A DNA stretch of 64,000 nucleotides from CAYSCW01 sp964429795 (GTDB taxonomy: Bacteria > Acidobacteriota > Aminicenantia > Aminicenantales > Aminicenantaceae). This document shows positions 49,360-58,813 of this stretch, piece by piece. Both the position numbers and the translations under genes were made by a program. The notes under the pieces were generated by a model that was given only the letters and a program-made list of their open reading frames with translations, was not told the origin of the DNA and ran no database searches. Within the stretch, counting starts at the first letter, position 1, and each line of letters begins with the position of its first letter. The stretch is from positions 89,072 to 153,071 of the forward strand of contig CAYSCW010000003.1 of NCBI GenBank assembly GCA_964429795.1. Direction: 5' to 3'.

Positions 49360-51678
49360 ATGAAAAAGAAAATTTACTGGCAAATCATAACACTTGTTTG
49401 CCTTATTCCCCTCTTGTTAAGTGGATATGCCTTCAAGGATAGCTCCCCAGTCTATATAGATAAAATTTCTGTCCATCCCGGAAAACTCAACACAAAAATC
49501 CGTCTCGAATCCAATGCACCTCTTCCAACTCCTAAATCTTACTATGCACAGGATGCTCCCGCTACCGTGGTTATCGAACTGAATAAGATCAGAACAGATA
49601 TCCCACCTAAGATCATTCAATATGATACCTCCTCTGTGAAGAACATCGAAATTAAAATCCAAGGAGCCCAGAAGCTCCATCTTCTTATCCGCCTCCTAGA
49701 GCGCATTCCTTATCGCATATTCTCTGAAGGAAAGAATATGATTATTGAACTCAACACATACCAGAGGAATATGGATGATTACTCTCTGGAACAGAAAAAA
49801 GCGGAAGAGCTTGAAGAGATGACCGAAAGGACGGTTTTTCTCAAAAAAATCAACATCTCCCAAAAAAGCGACAGAATCGATGTCTTAGCCAAGTTGAGCA
49901 AGAAAGCTGTGACCCAAGTGTTTGCTCTGGACAATCCCCCTCGCTTGGTTGTAGATCTTTTCGATACCCTCTATTCCGACCGTGCGGTTTATCCTGTAAA
50001 TAAGCTCGGCGTGGAAAAGGTCAGGGCGTCACAATTTCAAATCTCTAATCCTTACACTATCACCAGGATCGTCCTGGATCTTACCGAGCCGACATTTTAT
50101 ACCTTAAATACAGAAGATAATGGTCTCATCATTTCCTTTTTTAACAATGAGCCGATCCAATCCATTGTCTCAAGCGGGCAACAGCAAGTTCAAATCCAAG
50201 AGCCAGAACCTCAGCCTCCACAAGATGAGGACAATTCCGGTGAAGAAAAAGAATCAACGCCACCTCCTGAAAAAAAAGCAGAAACTCTCCCTCCGCCTGC
50301 TCCAAAAAAGAATAAGGAGACGCCACCGCCCGTTTCCTCGGAGGATGAGAAGAATGGTGCTCTTCAAGAGAAAATCCGAGAGGAACAGTTCAAACCGAAA
50401 ACCATCACTGCTCCTGAAGAAAAATACACAGGGGAAATTCTCAGCCTTAAATTCAAAGATGCTGACCTGCGAGATGTGATCCTGTATTTGGGTGAGTTTG
50501 CTGGTTTAAATGTTGTTTTCGATCCAGAAGTAAGGGGAACCGTTACCGTCGATCTGAAGGACGTCCCCTGGGACCAAGCTCTCGACATCATCCTCAAAAT
50601 AAACAAAATGGGCAAAACCCTGGAGGGAAACATCCTACGGATTGCCCCTGTCAACGTTCTCACTCGTGAACAAGAAGAACAGAGAAGACTGGAGGAATCC
50701 AAAGAAATGGCTGGCCCATTACTGGTGAAGACATTCACTCTTTCCTATTCCAAGGCCAGCGAAGTCCAAGGTCTGCTCCAGAACAAGCTCTCGACAAGAG
50801 GAGAAATCATCATCGATGCCCGGACAAACACCTTGGTCGTTTCTGATGTGGAAGAGAGGATCGATCTGATCGAAAGACTCATATCTGTTTTCGACACCGC
50901 AACTCCTCAGGTCTCTATCGAAGCAAGAATCGTGGAGGCCACGACCAACTTCGTGCGAAACATTGGAATCCAGTGGGGTTTTAAAGGCATCGCCGATCCT
51001 TTCTATGGAAACCAGACATCGCTAGAATTCCCTCATAAGGTCCTGGTGGACGGGGCTCTTATTCCCCAAGGCATCGTGACCAAGGGAATCGGTGGACCAT
51101 TGGGGGGTTATGCTGTTAACCTGCCTGCCCCTGCCTTCAATGCGGCCATGGGGATTTCTTTTGCCAACGTCCTGGATACGTTCAGACTCGATATGGCTAT
51201 CTCAGCCTTAGAAACTTCCGGTGAGGGACGTATCATCTCGGCCCCCAAAGTCACTACGCTCAACAACCAGGAAGCAGAAATTCTTCAAGGAAGACAGATT
51301 CCTGTCCAGACCGTCGCCAATTTCACCGTGACCACCAGGTATGTAAATGCCGCCTTAGAACTAAGAGCAACTCCTCAGATCACGGCTGAAGGAACCATTA
51401 TTATGTATATAGAAATCAGAAACAACGCTGCTGACTTTGCCAATCTGGTTAGCGGAATCCCTCCCATCATCACCCAGAGCGCAGAGACAACAGTCATGGT
51501 GCCCGACGGAGGGACAACGGTCATCGGAGGAATTTACAGAACAGAAGACTCTATTACCCGAGAAAGAGTCCCATTTCTCCATAAAATACCAATTCTGGGA
51601 GGCTTATTCAAATCATTCGCACGCACAAAACAAAATCGGGAACTCCTCATCTTCATCACTCCCAGAATAATCAAATAA
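49360..51678 (+). CDS. pilQ: Type IV pilus secretin PilQ
   Basis: A 772-residue outer-membrane secretin: signal peptide, two AMIN domains (about 30-130 and 155-265), then a proline- and glutamate-rich linker (about 268-345). Next come the secretin N-domain (LKFKDADLRDVILYLGEFAG onward), a second N-domain (VKTFTLSYSKASEVQGLLQN) and the beta-barrel core, with VSIEARIVEA, GEGRIISAPKVTTLNNQEAE and the closing VPFLHKIPILGGLFKSF. PilQ oligomers form the outer-membrane gate for pilus extrusion. The charged linker is longer than in many relatives. Confidence 0.95.
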   Translation: MKKKIYWQIITLVCLIPLLLSGYAFKDSSPVYIDKISVHPGKLNTKIRLESNAPLPTPKSYYAQDAPATVVIELNKIRTDIPPKIIQYDTSSVKNIEIKIQGAQKLHLLIRLLERIPYRIFSEGKNMIIELNTYQRNMDDYSLEQKKAEELEEMTERTVFLKKINISQKSDRIDVLAKLSKKAVTQVFALDNPPRLVVDLFDTLYSDRAVYPVNKLGVEKVRASQFQISNPYTITRIVLDLTEPTFYTLNTEDNGLIISFFNNEPIQSIVSSGQQQVQIQEPEPQPPQDEDNSGEEKESTPPPEKKAETLPPPAPKKNKETPPPVSSEDEKNGALQEKIREEQFKPKTITAPEEKYTGEILSLKFKDADLRDVILYLGEFAGLNVVFDPEVRGTVTVDLKDVPWDQALDIILKINKMGKTLEGNILRIAPVNVLTREQEEQRRLEESKEMAGPLLVKTFTLSYSKASEVQGLLQNKLSTRGEIIIDARTNTLVVSDVEERIDLIERLISVFDTATPQVSIEARIVEATTNFVRNIGIQWGFKGIADPFYGNQTSLEFPHKVLVDGALIPQGIVTKGIGGPLGGYAVNLPAPAFNAAMGISFANVLDTFRLDMAISALETSGEGRIISAPKVTTLNNQEAEILQGRQIPVQTVANFTVTTRYVNAALELRATPQITAEGTIIMYIEIRNNAADFANLVSGIPPIITQSAETTVMVPDGGTTVIGGIYRTEDSITRERVPFLHKIPILGGLFKSFARTKQNRELLIFITPRIIK

Positions 51679-51691
51679 GAGGATGCAAAAA

Positions 51692-52303
51692 ATGAAAAAG
51701 GCAAAAAACGCTCTGAAAATAACGGTAACCCTTATGGGTCTTTTCTTCCTTTTCTCCTGCAACCCTATTGCAGATGAGTCCAAATCAGACAGCATGCTTG
51801 TGGTGGTAAGCGTCACCGGATTAGATCTCGAGCAAAATGAAGTCGAGTATCTCCAATCTGACGTGATTTCTTATAGCGCTGATTCACAACAATATTATGT
51901 CACTGGAGACGCAGCAAAAGTTACCTTAACGGCTAAACTGGTGGACCCAAATACTACGGTTGAAGCTTCCCTGTACAACAGCATCCAGGTGACACGATAC
52001 ACAGTGCAGTACATCCGTTCTGACGGAAAAAGCGTCGAAGGAGTCGATGTTCCTTATTCTTTCGAGGGTGCAATATCCGCTAACATAGAGATCGATGCTT
52101 CTGTTGAAGCTAGCTTTATCGTGGTCAGAGAGGTGGCCAAGCAGGAGTCGCCGCTTGTTGACCTTATAGAGGCACGAGATGAGGGAGTCTTGGAAGTCGT
52201 CGCCAAGATCGACTTTTACGGTCATGATATGACGAACAATAAGGTCAAAGCCACTGGCTATTTGACCATATTCTTCACTAACTATATAGATGAAGAAGGA
52301 TGA
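51692..52303 (+). CDS. Hypothetical lipoprotein downstream of pilQ
   Basis: From ATG 51692 (AGAGG nine bases upstream; an ATG at 51683 is also in frame) the protein has 203 residues. The signal KITVTLMGLFFLFSC places the lipidated cysteine at residue 23. The mature part is rich in beta-strand patterns (VVVSVTGLDLEQNEVEYLQS, KVTLTAKLVDPN, GVLEVVAKIDFYG) and resembles an immunoglobulin-like fold without a named family. Immediately after pilQ and overlapping the next lipoprotein by a few bases, it is part of the pilus operon. A role in secretin assembly or at the cell surface is inferred. Confidence 0.7.
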   Translation: MKKAKNALKITVTLMGLFFLFSCNPIADESKSDSMLVVVSVTGLDLEQNEVEYLQSDVISYSADSQQYYVTGDAAKVTLTAKLVDPNTTVEASLYNSIQVTRYTVQYIRSDGKSVEGVDVPYSFEGAISANIEIDASVEASFIVVREVAKQESPLVDLIEARDEGVLEVVAKIDFYGHDMTNNKVKATGYLTIFFTNYIDEEG

Positions 52304-52308
52304 GAACG

Positions 52309-54174
52309 ATGAATTCAAAGATTAAATTAATCATTGTATTTTGCTTGGCATTAAGCTTTATTCTTGTTACTACCTGCAAGAGAAAAGAAGTGGAAGAACC
52401 AGGGCCTCTGGGCCCCTCTGGATTCTCTGTTGTGCTGAAACTTTCAGCTAGCCCCAATGTCATATCCGCTGGGACCTCCCGAGAAAGCACAACTATCACC
52501 GCCAGCCTGATCAAGTACAACGGCATTGCTCTGGCTGACAAGACCATCCACTTTGAGATCCGCGATCAGTCGGGAAGCAAAGTCTACCTTGGCTACTTCG
52601 AGGGGAATAAGTCTGTCATTTCCAGGACAACCGACAGCAGTGGTGAGGCAATAGTCACCTACTATGGCCCTCTCGGCGAAGAATTAACTGATACCTCTTA
52701 CATATACATTTATGCCAGCGCCTCCTGGGACGGCAAAGAATTCATCTCGGAACTGCAGCCCATCAAGATCATCCGGGATTTAGAGGAAATCTACATCGAA
52801 CTCGTCGCTAATCCCAGTGTGCTGGTTGCAGGAGCATACCGCGGAGTGTCCCAAGTCACAGCCACGTTGACGGAAAGCGGAGGAAAACCTGTTACCAGCG
52901 AAACCGTTATCTTCAAGATCAATGAAAATGATGCTGGGAATAGATTAGGCTATTTCGAAAACTTCCAGACCGTGATAGAAAAAACCACAAACAGCAATGG
53001 TGTGGCCCAAGTCACCTACTACGGCCCTATTGACCAGGAATATACAGATGACCTAGAAGATGAATGCATAGAAATCGAAGTATGCCTTAACGAGGTAATA
53101 GAAGACTGTGAAGACTGCCCCACAGCATCAACTCCCATCTGTATTGTCCAAGAAGGCAAAGACCTGACCTTAGAGCTCTTCGCCAATCCCAATGTCCTGC
53201 TATGCACCGATGAAAATCCTCGATCTGAAATCCTGGCTTACTTCAAAGAAGGGGCCAAGCCAGTCGTCAACAGAAAAGTTTTCTTCACCATTACTTCCGG
53301 TTCGGGAACATTCTCCAACGATAAGACAAGCATTACTACCCATACTGACGAAAGCGGAATCGCTACGGTACAATATGTTGGACCCACAAAAGACGATATC
53401 ACTGCCAACGAAGTCGTCACCATCCAGGGACAAGGAGAAGCTTCGGATGGATTCGTGACAGGAGAAACACAGATTCAGCTTATCAGAGATGTTGTCGATT
53501 TCTCCTTAGAGCTGACTGCTGACCCAGGCATATTGTGGTGCTCGGATGAACAACCTTCATCTCAAATTACAGCTCTGTTCAAAGAGGGAAATACTCCTCT
53601 GGTCAATCAAAAGATCTACTTCACGCTTTCATCCAGTGTAGGAGAATTCTCTAACGGTCTGACAAAGATATTTACCAGGACAAACTCACAAGGAATTGCA
53701 ACTGTGATCTACTATGGACCCACAAAAGACGATATCACTGCCGATCAGACTATTACCATTCAAGCTCAGGCAGAAACATCAACGGACAACATTGTTACCG
53801 GAAGCGTTGATATTAAACTTATCAGGAGCGCAGACGATCTCAATCTGGAGCTCACAGCAGATCCGAATGTCTTGCTGTGCACTGACACCAGACCTCAATC
53901 CACCTTAACAGCCATCTACAAAGAGGGAGATACACCTCTCGTAGGGAAAGATATTATCTTCACACTTTCTACCACACTCGGTCAATTCTCCAACGGCTTG
54001 CAGACTATATCCGCAGAGACAGATTCGGAGGGAAAAGTCACTCTTACCTATTACGGGCCGACAAAATCGGAGCTGACAGCCACTACAACCATCACTGTTA
54101 CAGCCCGGGCAGAAACCACCAGCCCTGATTCTGTCACAGATACGGCTCAGATTACGCTCATTCTGGAAAATTAG
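52309..54174 (+). CDS. Lipoprotein with five Big-1 (invasin-like) Ig domains
   Basis: A protein of about 621 residues. ATG 52309 has AAGG at good spacing; the in-frame ATG 52300 overlaps the previous stop as ATGA. The signal ends in ILVTTC, a lipobox. Five repeats of 105-125 residues follow, each opening like LELTADPNVLLCTD, continuing with LxGKDIxFTL-type and GxATVxYxGP-type strands: first copies at about residues 40, 155, 280, 395 and 510. These are Big_1 domains, found in intimin/invasin-like surface proteins. Copies 3-5 carry a cysteine in the opening strand and are closest in sequence. Likely a surface rod attached to the outer membrane, in the pilus operon. Confidence 0.82.
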   Translation: MNSKIKLIIVFCLALSFILVTTCKRKEVEEPGPLGPSGFSVVLKLSASPNVISAGTSRESTTITASLIKYNGIALADKTIHFEIRDQSGSKVYLGYFEGNKSVISRTTDSSGEAIVTYYGPLGEELTDTSYIYIYASASWDGKEFISELQPIKIIRDLEEIYIELVANPSVLVAGAYRGVSQVTATLTESGGKPVTSETVIFKINENDAGNRLGYFENFQTVIEKTTNSNGVAQVTYYGPIDQEYTDDLEDECIEIEVCLNEVIEDCEDCPTASTPICIVQEGKDLTLELFANPNVLLCTDENPRSEILAYFKEGAKPVVNRKVFFTITSGSGTFSNDKTSITTHTDESGIATVQYVGPTKDDITANEVVTIQGQGEASDGFVTGETQIQLIRDVVDFSLELTADPGILWCSDEQPSSQITALFKEGNTPLVNQKIYFTLSSSVGEFSNGLTKIFTRTNSQGIATVIYYGPTKDDITADQTITIQAQAETSTDNIVTGSVDIKLIRSADDLNLELTADPNVLLCTDTRPQSTLTAIYKEGDTPLVGKDIIFTLSTTLGQFSNGLQTISAETDSEGKVTLTYYGPTKSELTATTTITVTARAETTSPDSVTDTAQITLILEN

Positions 54175-54179
54175 AAAAC

Positions 54180-54201
54180 GAATAACTCTATCCGGTTATT
54201 C
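54180..54201. terminator. Possible bidirectional terminator between the pilus operon and priA
   Basis: Stem GAATAAC/GTTATTC with an 8-nt loop, located between two convergent genes and overlapping the priA stop. On the minus strand a T-rich run follows; on the plus strand only A residues follow, so it is weak for the pilus operon. Confidence 0.4.
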
Positions 54202-56346
54202 ATAAAAAAGAATTGATCTTCTCATTCTGACCGGCTGAAGAGACCGGCGCAACACATCCTCCAGGTTCTTCCTTCGCGTAGACTTCAGTATCACCTGGAT
54301 AGTTCCTTTCCCCCCCAATCCAGGACCTGAGGCACGCGCGGGCCCCAATACCTCGACTTCCTGGTTCTGGCCTCTCAGTGAGGAATAAAATTCTCGAGTT
54401 TTGCGAGCCAGGGTTTTTAAACTATCTCCTCTGAACAGAACCTCTGCCATATAACAGAAAGGAGGATAATTCATAAGACGTCTATACTTGATTTCTTGTC
54501 TGAAAAAACAGAGGTAATCCCAGCGCGCAGCACAGCGAATAGCAAAGTGTTGAGGAAATGCGGTTTTAACGATTATCTTTCCTTCTTCATTCAGGACAAA
54601 TCTCATCATTTGAATCAAATTGTGATAGGTCTTTTGAGTCGCCTTAAAATCGGAGAGAGAGAGTGTGGTTTCCGGATAAAAAATGACAGCCAACGAAACC
54701 GACGGCAGATCTACCTGATGTGCCAGAAGTTGAGTTCCGATTAAAATATCGATTTTCCCCTGTCTGAAGCGGTTAATTATCTTTTCCTGTTCTTTTCTGG
54801 TCTTTACTACATCCGTATCAAAACAGACCACCCTGTGCTGGGGAAAATTTTTCCTCAATTCTTCCTCGACAACTTCTATTCCCAAGCCTCTCATGCCCAA
54901 TATTTTTTTCCCACAGACCGGACAGGAATCGACTTTCGGGATAGCATGACTGCAGTAGTGGCAGAGGAGCTTCCCTTCCTTTTTGTGATAGGTCAAGGAT
55001 ATCTCGCATCGCGGGCAGCGAGGGATGTAATTGCATGTTGAACAGTAGAGAAAGGAGGCATAGCCACGACGGTTGATAAAGACCAGAACAGACTCCCTCT
55101 TTTCCAGCCTCTGGCTGATGCTTCTCTTTAATCCTTCAGATATAACCTCCCTTTCTTTTCTCTCATCCACAAGATCCACTCTCGGCTTCAGCCCGTCATC
55201 CTCCAAATGCAATACTTCTCCTCTCCTCCTTGCTCTGAAGAAGGCTTCCACAGAGGGGAAAGCAGAACCATAGATCAATACACAGCCTTCCTCTTTAGCT
55301 CTGAGCCATGCTCCCTTTCGGGCATCATAGGTGGGAGACTCTCTCTGAAAATAGGACTCGTCCTGTTCTTCATCCACGATAATCAAGCCGGTACCAGAGA
55401 TAGGCGACAGGAGCGCCGAGCGGGAACCGACCACCACATCCACTTCTCCTTTTTTTATCCTCTTCCACTCCGATTCTCTCTTCCTTTCAGAAAGCCGGCT
55501 GTGAAGACAGGCCACCTTTTCTCCCAGTCTCTTCTCGAATTTTTTGATCAGGCTCTCGGTGAGAGAAATCTCTGGAACCAGAAAAAGAATCCTTTTCCTA
55601 CTTTCTAAAACCTTCTTTATCAGATAAAAATAAACCGCCTCTCTTTTTGCCCGGCCTCCATGGAGAAGAAAGCAAGAAAAGGGATTCTTCTTCCACCTTT
55701 GGACGATCTTGGCGGCAAGATTCAAGGAACTTTCCTCCAGGGAAAAATCTATCTCCAGTTGGGTAGGCTTTGTGGATGGCGTCTCCTTTTTTTTCTCAGG
55801 TGCAGCCTTCTTGATAGTTCTCTTTATCTGAATCCAACCCTTTTTTTCTAATCGAGAGAGGAAGTGGGAAAAATTCTTTATTTTCAATCTTCTTCTCAAG
55901 AAGAGTGTACTGTATTCTCGTTTCTTCAAGAGGGTCAATACTTCCCGTTCCACCCTAGATAGATCTTTTTCCTGGAGAGCTTCCTTTCCTTCCTCCTTGA
56001 GGAAGATCCTGGTCTCTGTCCTGGGAAGAAAGGCAGGAGGAAGAGAGGCCTGAAGAATCTCGCCCCAGGAGGAGAGATAGGCTTTGCTTAATTTTTGTGT
56101 GAAAGCAAGGAAGCCAGGAGAAAACAGAGGACTCTCATCCAGGACTTCCAGAATGTCCCTGAGTGCAAGCTTTTTTCCCGGCTTTTTCCTGCACAGATTG
56201 ACCACGAAGCCGGTGAGCGTGCTCTCTTTGAAGGGAACAAGAACCCTTGAGCCAGCTTTCACCTTCCCATGGAAGGCAGAAGGAACGGCGTAAGTGAAGC
56301 CATGGCCGAGGGGGAGGGGAAGAAGAACTTCGGCATAGAGGGTCAT
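54196..56346 (-). CDS. priA: Primosomal protein N' (PriA) with degenerate helicase motifs
   Basis: A 716-residue protein with the full PriA domain order: 3'-DNA-binding domain (YAEVLLPLPLGHGFTYAVP), winged helix, two helicase lobes, zinc domain with eight cysteines (435, 438, 444, 447, 462, 465, 475, 478) and C-terminal domain. Helicase motifs are altered. Walker A is LLHGGRAKREAVY (229-240), without GKT. DEEH is DEEQ (325-328), GSATPS is GSAFPS, and the motif VI GRAGR arginines are missing. ATP hydrolysis is probably lost while DNA and zinc sites remain. This resembles actinobacterial PriA, which also lacks ATPase motifs. Expected role: replication restart scaffold. Last gene of its operon; it overlaps udg by 4 bp. 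Confidence 0.88.
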   Translation of the reverse strand: MTLYAEVLLPLPLGHGFTYAVPSAFHGKVKAGSRVLVPFKESTLTGFVVNLCRKKPGKKLALRDILEVLDESPLFSPGFLAFTQKLSKAYLSSWGEILQASLPPAFLPRTETRIFLKEEGKEALQEKDLSRVEREVLTLLKKREYSTLFLRRRLKIKNFSHFLSRLEKKGWIQIKRTIKKAAPEKKKETPSTKPTQLEIDFSLEESSLNLAAKIVQRWKKNPFSCFLLHGGRAKREAVYFYLIKKVLESRKRILFLVPEISLTESLIKKFEKRLGEKVACLHSRLSERKRESEWKRIKKGEVDVVVGSRSALLSPISGTGLIIVDEEQDESYFQRESPTYDARKGAWLRAKEEGCVLIYGSAFPSVEAFFRARRRGEVLHLEDDGLKPRVDLVDERKEREVISEGLKRSISQRLEKRESVLVFINRRGYASFLYCSTCNYIPRCPRCEISLTYHKKEGKLLCHYCSHAIPKVDSCPVCGKKILGMRGLGIEVVEEELRKNFPQHRVVCFDTDVVKTRKEQEKIINRFRQGKIDILIGTQLLAHQVDLPSVSLAVIFYPETTLSLSDFKATQKTYHNLIQMMRFVLNEEGKIIVKTAFPQHFAIRCAARWDYLCFFRQEIKYRRLMNYPPFCYMAEVLFRGDSLKTLARKTREFYSSLRGQNQEVEVLGPARASGPGLGGKGTIQVILKSTRRKNLEDVLRRSLQPVRMRRSILFYE

Positions 56347-57005
56347 TTTTTGCCCAGAAAGGCCATCACCATTTTCATGTCCTCCCAGACCATTTTCTTG
56401 ATCTTCTTGTTGTCTTCATTCCTTATGAGGTAAGAGGGATGAAAAGTGGGCATGATGCGAATGGGACCAAATTCATGGAATTGTCCTCGGAGGGAAGTCA
56501 TCCCCATCCGGCTTTTGATGAAAAAATCCGTGGCAACCTTGCCCAGGGTGACTATGACTCGGGGGTTGATCATCTGAATCTGCTGGAGAAGGTAGTGCTT
56601 GCATCTTTCAACCTCCTCCCTTCGGGGAGTCCGGTTTTCAGGAGGCCGGCATTTGACCACGTTGGTGATGTAGACATCCTCTCTGCTGAATTTCATGGCA
56701 TGGATAATTTTGGTAAGAAGCTGCCCGGCCCTTCCCACAAATGGCCGTCCCTGTATATCTTCATCCCGGCCAGGAGCCTCTCCCACAAACATGAGATCAG
56801 CTTCAAGCGTGCCCTCACCGGGAACAGCATTGGTCCGGCCTTGGGAAAGACCGCATTCTTGACAATTGAGAATCTTCTCCTTGATGGTTAGAGAAAGGGA
56901 ATCCCGGGAAGCGGAAAGAGAGGGAATGAATTCAATCCCCAGTTGGGAAAAATACCTCAACCTCTCTTCGAGTTCGGTCAGGAGTTTTTCAGCTTCTTTT
57001 CCCAA
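56343..57005 (-). CDS. Type 4 (Fe-S) uracil-DNA glycosylase (TTG start)
   Basis: The start is TTG at 57005, six bases after GAGG, inside the end of coaBC. The protein has 220 residues: a short helical N-terminus, then CQECGLSQGRTNAVPGEG with the first two cluster cysteines, VGEAPGRDEDIQGRPFVGRA (the active-site GEAPG motif), VVKCRPPENRTPRREEVERC, and the HPSYLIRN motif near the C-terminus. Family 4 glycosylases remove uracil from DNA and are common in thermophiles and many anaerobes. Co-transcribed with priA and coaBC. Confidence 0.92.
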   Translation of the reverse strand: MGKEAEKLLTELEERLRYFSQLGIEFIPSLSASRDSLSLTIKEKILNCQECGLSQGRTNAVPGEGTLEADLMFVGEAPGRDEDIQGRPFVGRAGQLLTKIIHAMKFSREDVYITNVVKCRPPENRTPRREEVERCKHYLLQQIQMINPRVIVTLGKVATDFFIKSRMGMTSLRGQFHEFGPIRIMPTFHPSYLIRNEDNKKIKKMVWEDMKMVMAFLGKK

Positions 57006-58182
57006 TTATTTCCTCTATTTTATCCCAAATGATTCCGCTCATTTCGCGTTTACTGATTTTTTCTGTGGAAAAGGCCTTCCCATCGGGATAGACAATGACC
57101 GCCCTGTTATAATCGGATTCAAAGCCTACTCCTTCTTCAAGAACGTTATTAGCAATGGCGAGATCGAGGTTTTTCTCTTTTATCTTCCGCAGAGCGTTGT
57201 CCACGATATTCTCTGTTTCAGCGGCAAAGCCGACCAGAATCTTCTCTCCTTTCTGGCGGCCGAGGCTTTTCAAAACATCCCGGGTCTTAACCAGGCTGAC
57301 CTTTGTGTCCCATTCTTGCTTCTTGATTTTTTGGGAGGAGACAAAGCTGAATTTGAAATCCGAAACAGCTGCAGCCATGACGACGATATCCGCTTTCTTG
57401 AAGTGACGCTTGACTTCCTTCTCTATTTCTTCTGCGGTCTTGACAGGCTTGAACGTGACATGGGGAGGAGGAGCGAGATGGGTCGGACCTGAAACAAGCA
57501 CCACTTCGGCCCCACGCCTCTCGGCTTCCTCAGCAATCTCAAATCCCATCTTGCCTGAGGAACGGTTGGTAAGGAAGCGGACAGGATCCAAAAATTCCCT
57601 GGTGGGGCCTGCGGTCACCACAACTGTCTTTTTCCTCAAGCTTTGAGTCTTCTCCATCAGCCACAGCCCTTGTTCCACGATCCGTTCCACCGCCGCCAGT
57701 CTGCCCCACCCTTCCTCTTTACAGGCGAGGTATCCTTTTTCTGGCTCTACGAACTTGACTCCGCAGGCTTTGAGCCTCTGGATATTTTCCTGGGTCTGCC
57801 GATGAAAATACATCTCCTGATTCATCGCAGGAGCGATAAGCACAGGGCAGCGGACAGCCATGTAGAAAGTGGATAGAAAATCATCGGCCACGCCGGAGGC
57901 GAACTTGCCCATGATGTTGGCTGTGGCAGGTGCCACAAGAAGAAGCGATGCCTCCAGAGCTAAGTTAATATGAGGAATGGTTTGAGAACACTCTTCTCCT
58001 AATGGATCAACCAATACTTCCCGGCCTGTCAAAGCGGCGAACAGCAGAGGCGACATCATCCGTGTGGCGTTTTTGGTCATGATCACCTGAACCTGATGGT
58101 TTTTCTTCTGAAATTGGCGAATGATCTCACAGGATTTATAGATGCTGATGGATGAACAGACGCCTAAGGCAATCTTTTTCAA
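56989..58182 (-). CDS. coaBC: Phosphopantothenoylcysteine decarboxylase/phosphopantothenate-cysteine ligase (CoaBC)
   Basis: The preferred start is TTG 58182, since AAGGAG lies six bases upstream and the protein then begins KKIALGVCSSISIYKS, as in known CoaBC. An ATG at 58197 lacks a ribosome site. About 397 residues: flavoprotein decarboxylase (PAMNQEMYFH, the catalytic CGVKFVEPEKGYLACKEEG region) and ligase (TAGPTREFLDPVRFLTNRSS, GKMGFEIAEEAERRGAEVVL). It carries out steps two and three from pantothenate to coenzyme A; coaD is also in this window. It directly follows gmk, as in many bacteria; rpoZ, often between them, is absent. Confidence 0.93.
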   Translation of the reverse strand: MKKIALGVCSSISIYKSCEIIRQFQKKNHQVQVIMTKNATRMMSPLLFAALTGREVLVDPLGEECSQTIPHINLALEASLLLVAPATANIMGKFASGVADDFLSTFYMAVRCPVLIAPAMNQEMYFHRQTQENIQRLKACGVKFVEPEKGYLACKEEGWGRLAAVERIVEQGLWLMEKTQSLRKKTVVVTAGPTREFLDPVRFLTNRSSGKMGFEIAEEAERRGAEVVLVSGPTHLAPPPHVTFKPVKTAEEIEKEVKRHFKKADIVVMAAAVSDFKFSFVSSQKIKKQEWDTKVSLVKTRDVLKSLGRQKGEKILVGFAAETENIVDNALRKIKEKNLDLAIANNVLEEGVGFESDYNRAVIVYPDGKAFSTEKISKREMSGIIWDKIEEIIGKRS

Positions 58183-58183
58183 T

Positions 58184-58795
58184 TCAATCTCCTTCATCTA
58201 TGGTAAAACTACGGATGATAGGTGCAATTTCTTTTTTTTGCCACTCAAGCCTGCATTTTGTACTCACGATGATGGCGGCCAGTTCTTTGACGGCTCTTTC
58301 CAGCTTGTCGTTGATCACGATGTAGTCAAACCCCGGATAATGTCTGATCTCCTTCTTGGCGGTCTCCAAGCGCCTTGCTATGGATGCAGAAACTTCACCA
58401 CCCCTTTTCTCCAGCCTCGCCTTCAACTCCTTGTAGGAAGGCGGGAGGATGAAGATGAAAACAGCCTTCTTAACCTTCTCCTTAATTTGATGGGCACCCT
58501 CCACATCGATATCCAGAAGGAGGTCCTTGTTTATCCCCTTTTTTTCTATCTCTCTTCGGGATGTCCCGTAGTAATTGCCATGGACCATTGCCCATTCCAC
58601 CAGCTTGTTCGTCTTCATCATATCATCGAATACCTCTTTGGGTACAAAGTAGTAATCTTTCCCTTCTGTCTCTGAATCCCTCTTCTTGCGGGTTGTGTAG
58701 GAGACAGAAAAATCAAGATTTTCCACTCCCTCAAGAACCCGCCGGGCGAGTGTGGATTTTCCGCAGCCTGAAGGTCCGGTGATCACGAAAAGCAT
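58184..58795 (-). CDS. gmk: Guanylate kinase
   Basis: A 203-residue P-loop kinase: VITGPSGCGKSTLARRVLEG (Walker A), SVSYTTRKKRDSETEGKDYY (GMP binding), LVEWAMVHGNYYGTSRREIE, LLDIDVEGAHQI and VFIFILPPSYKELKARLEKR (lid). It phosphorylates GMP to GDP. It lies 18 bp after yicC, the common yicC-gmk arrangement, and contains within its last codons the AAGGAG used by coaBC. Confidence 0.95.
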   Translation of the reverse strand: MLFVITGPSGCGKSTLARRVLEGVENLDFSVSYTTRKKRDSETEGKDYYFVPKEVFDDMMKTNKLVEWAMVHGNYYGTSRREIEKKGINKDLLLDIDVEGAHQIKEKVKKAVFIFILPPSYKELKARLEKRGGEVSASIARRLETAKKEIRHYPGFDYIVINDKLERAVKELAAIIVSTKCRLEWQKKEIAPIIRSFTIDEGD

Positions 58796-58813
58796 CTATT
58801 CTCCTCTCCCATG

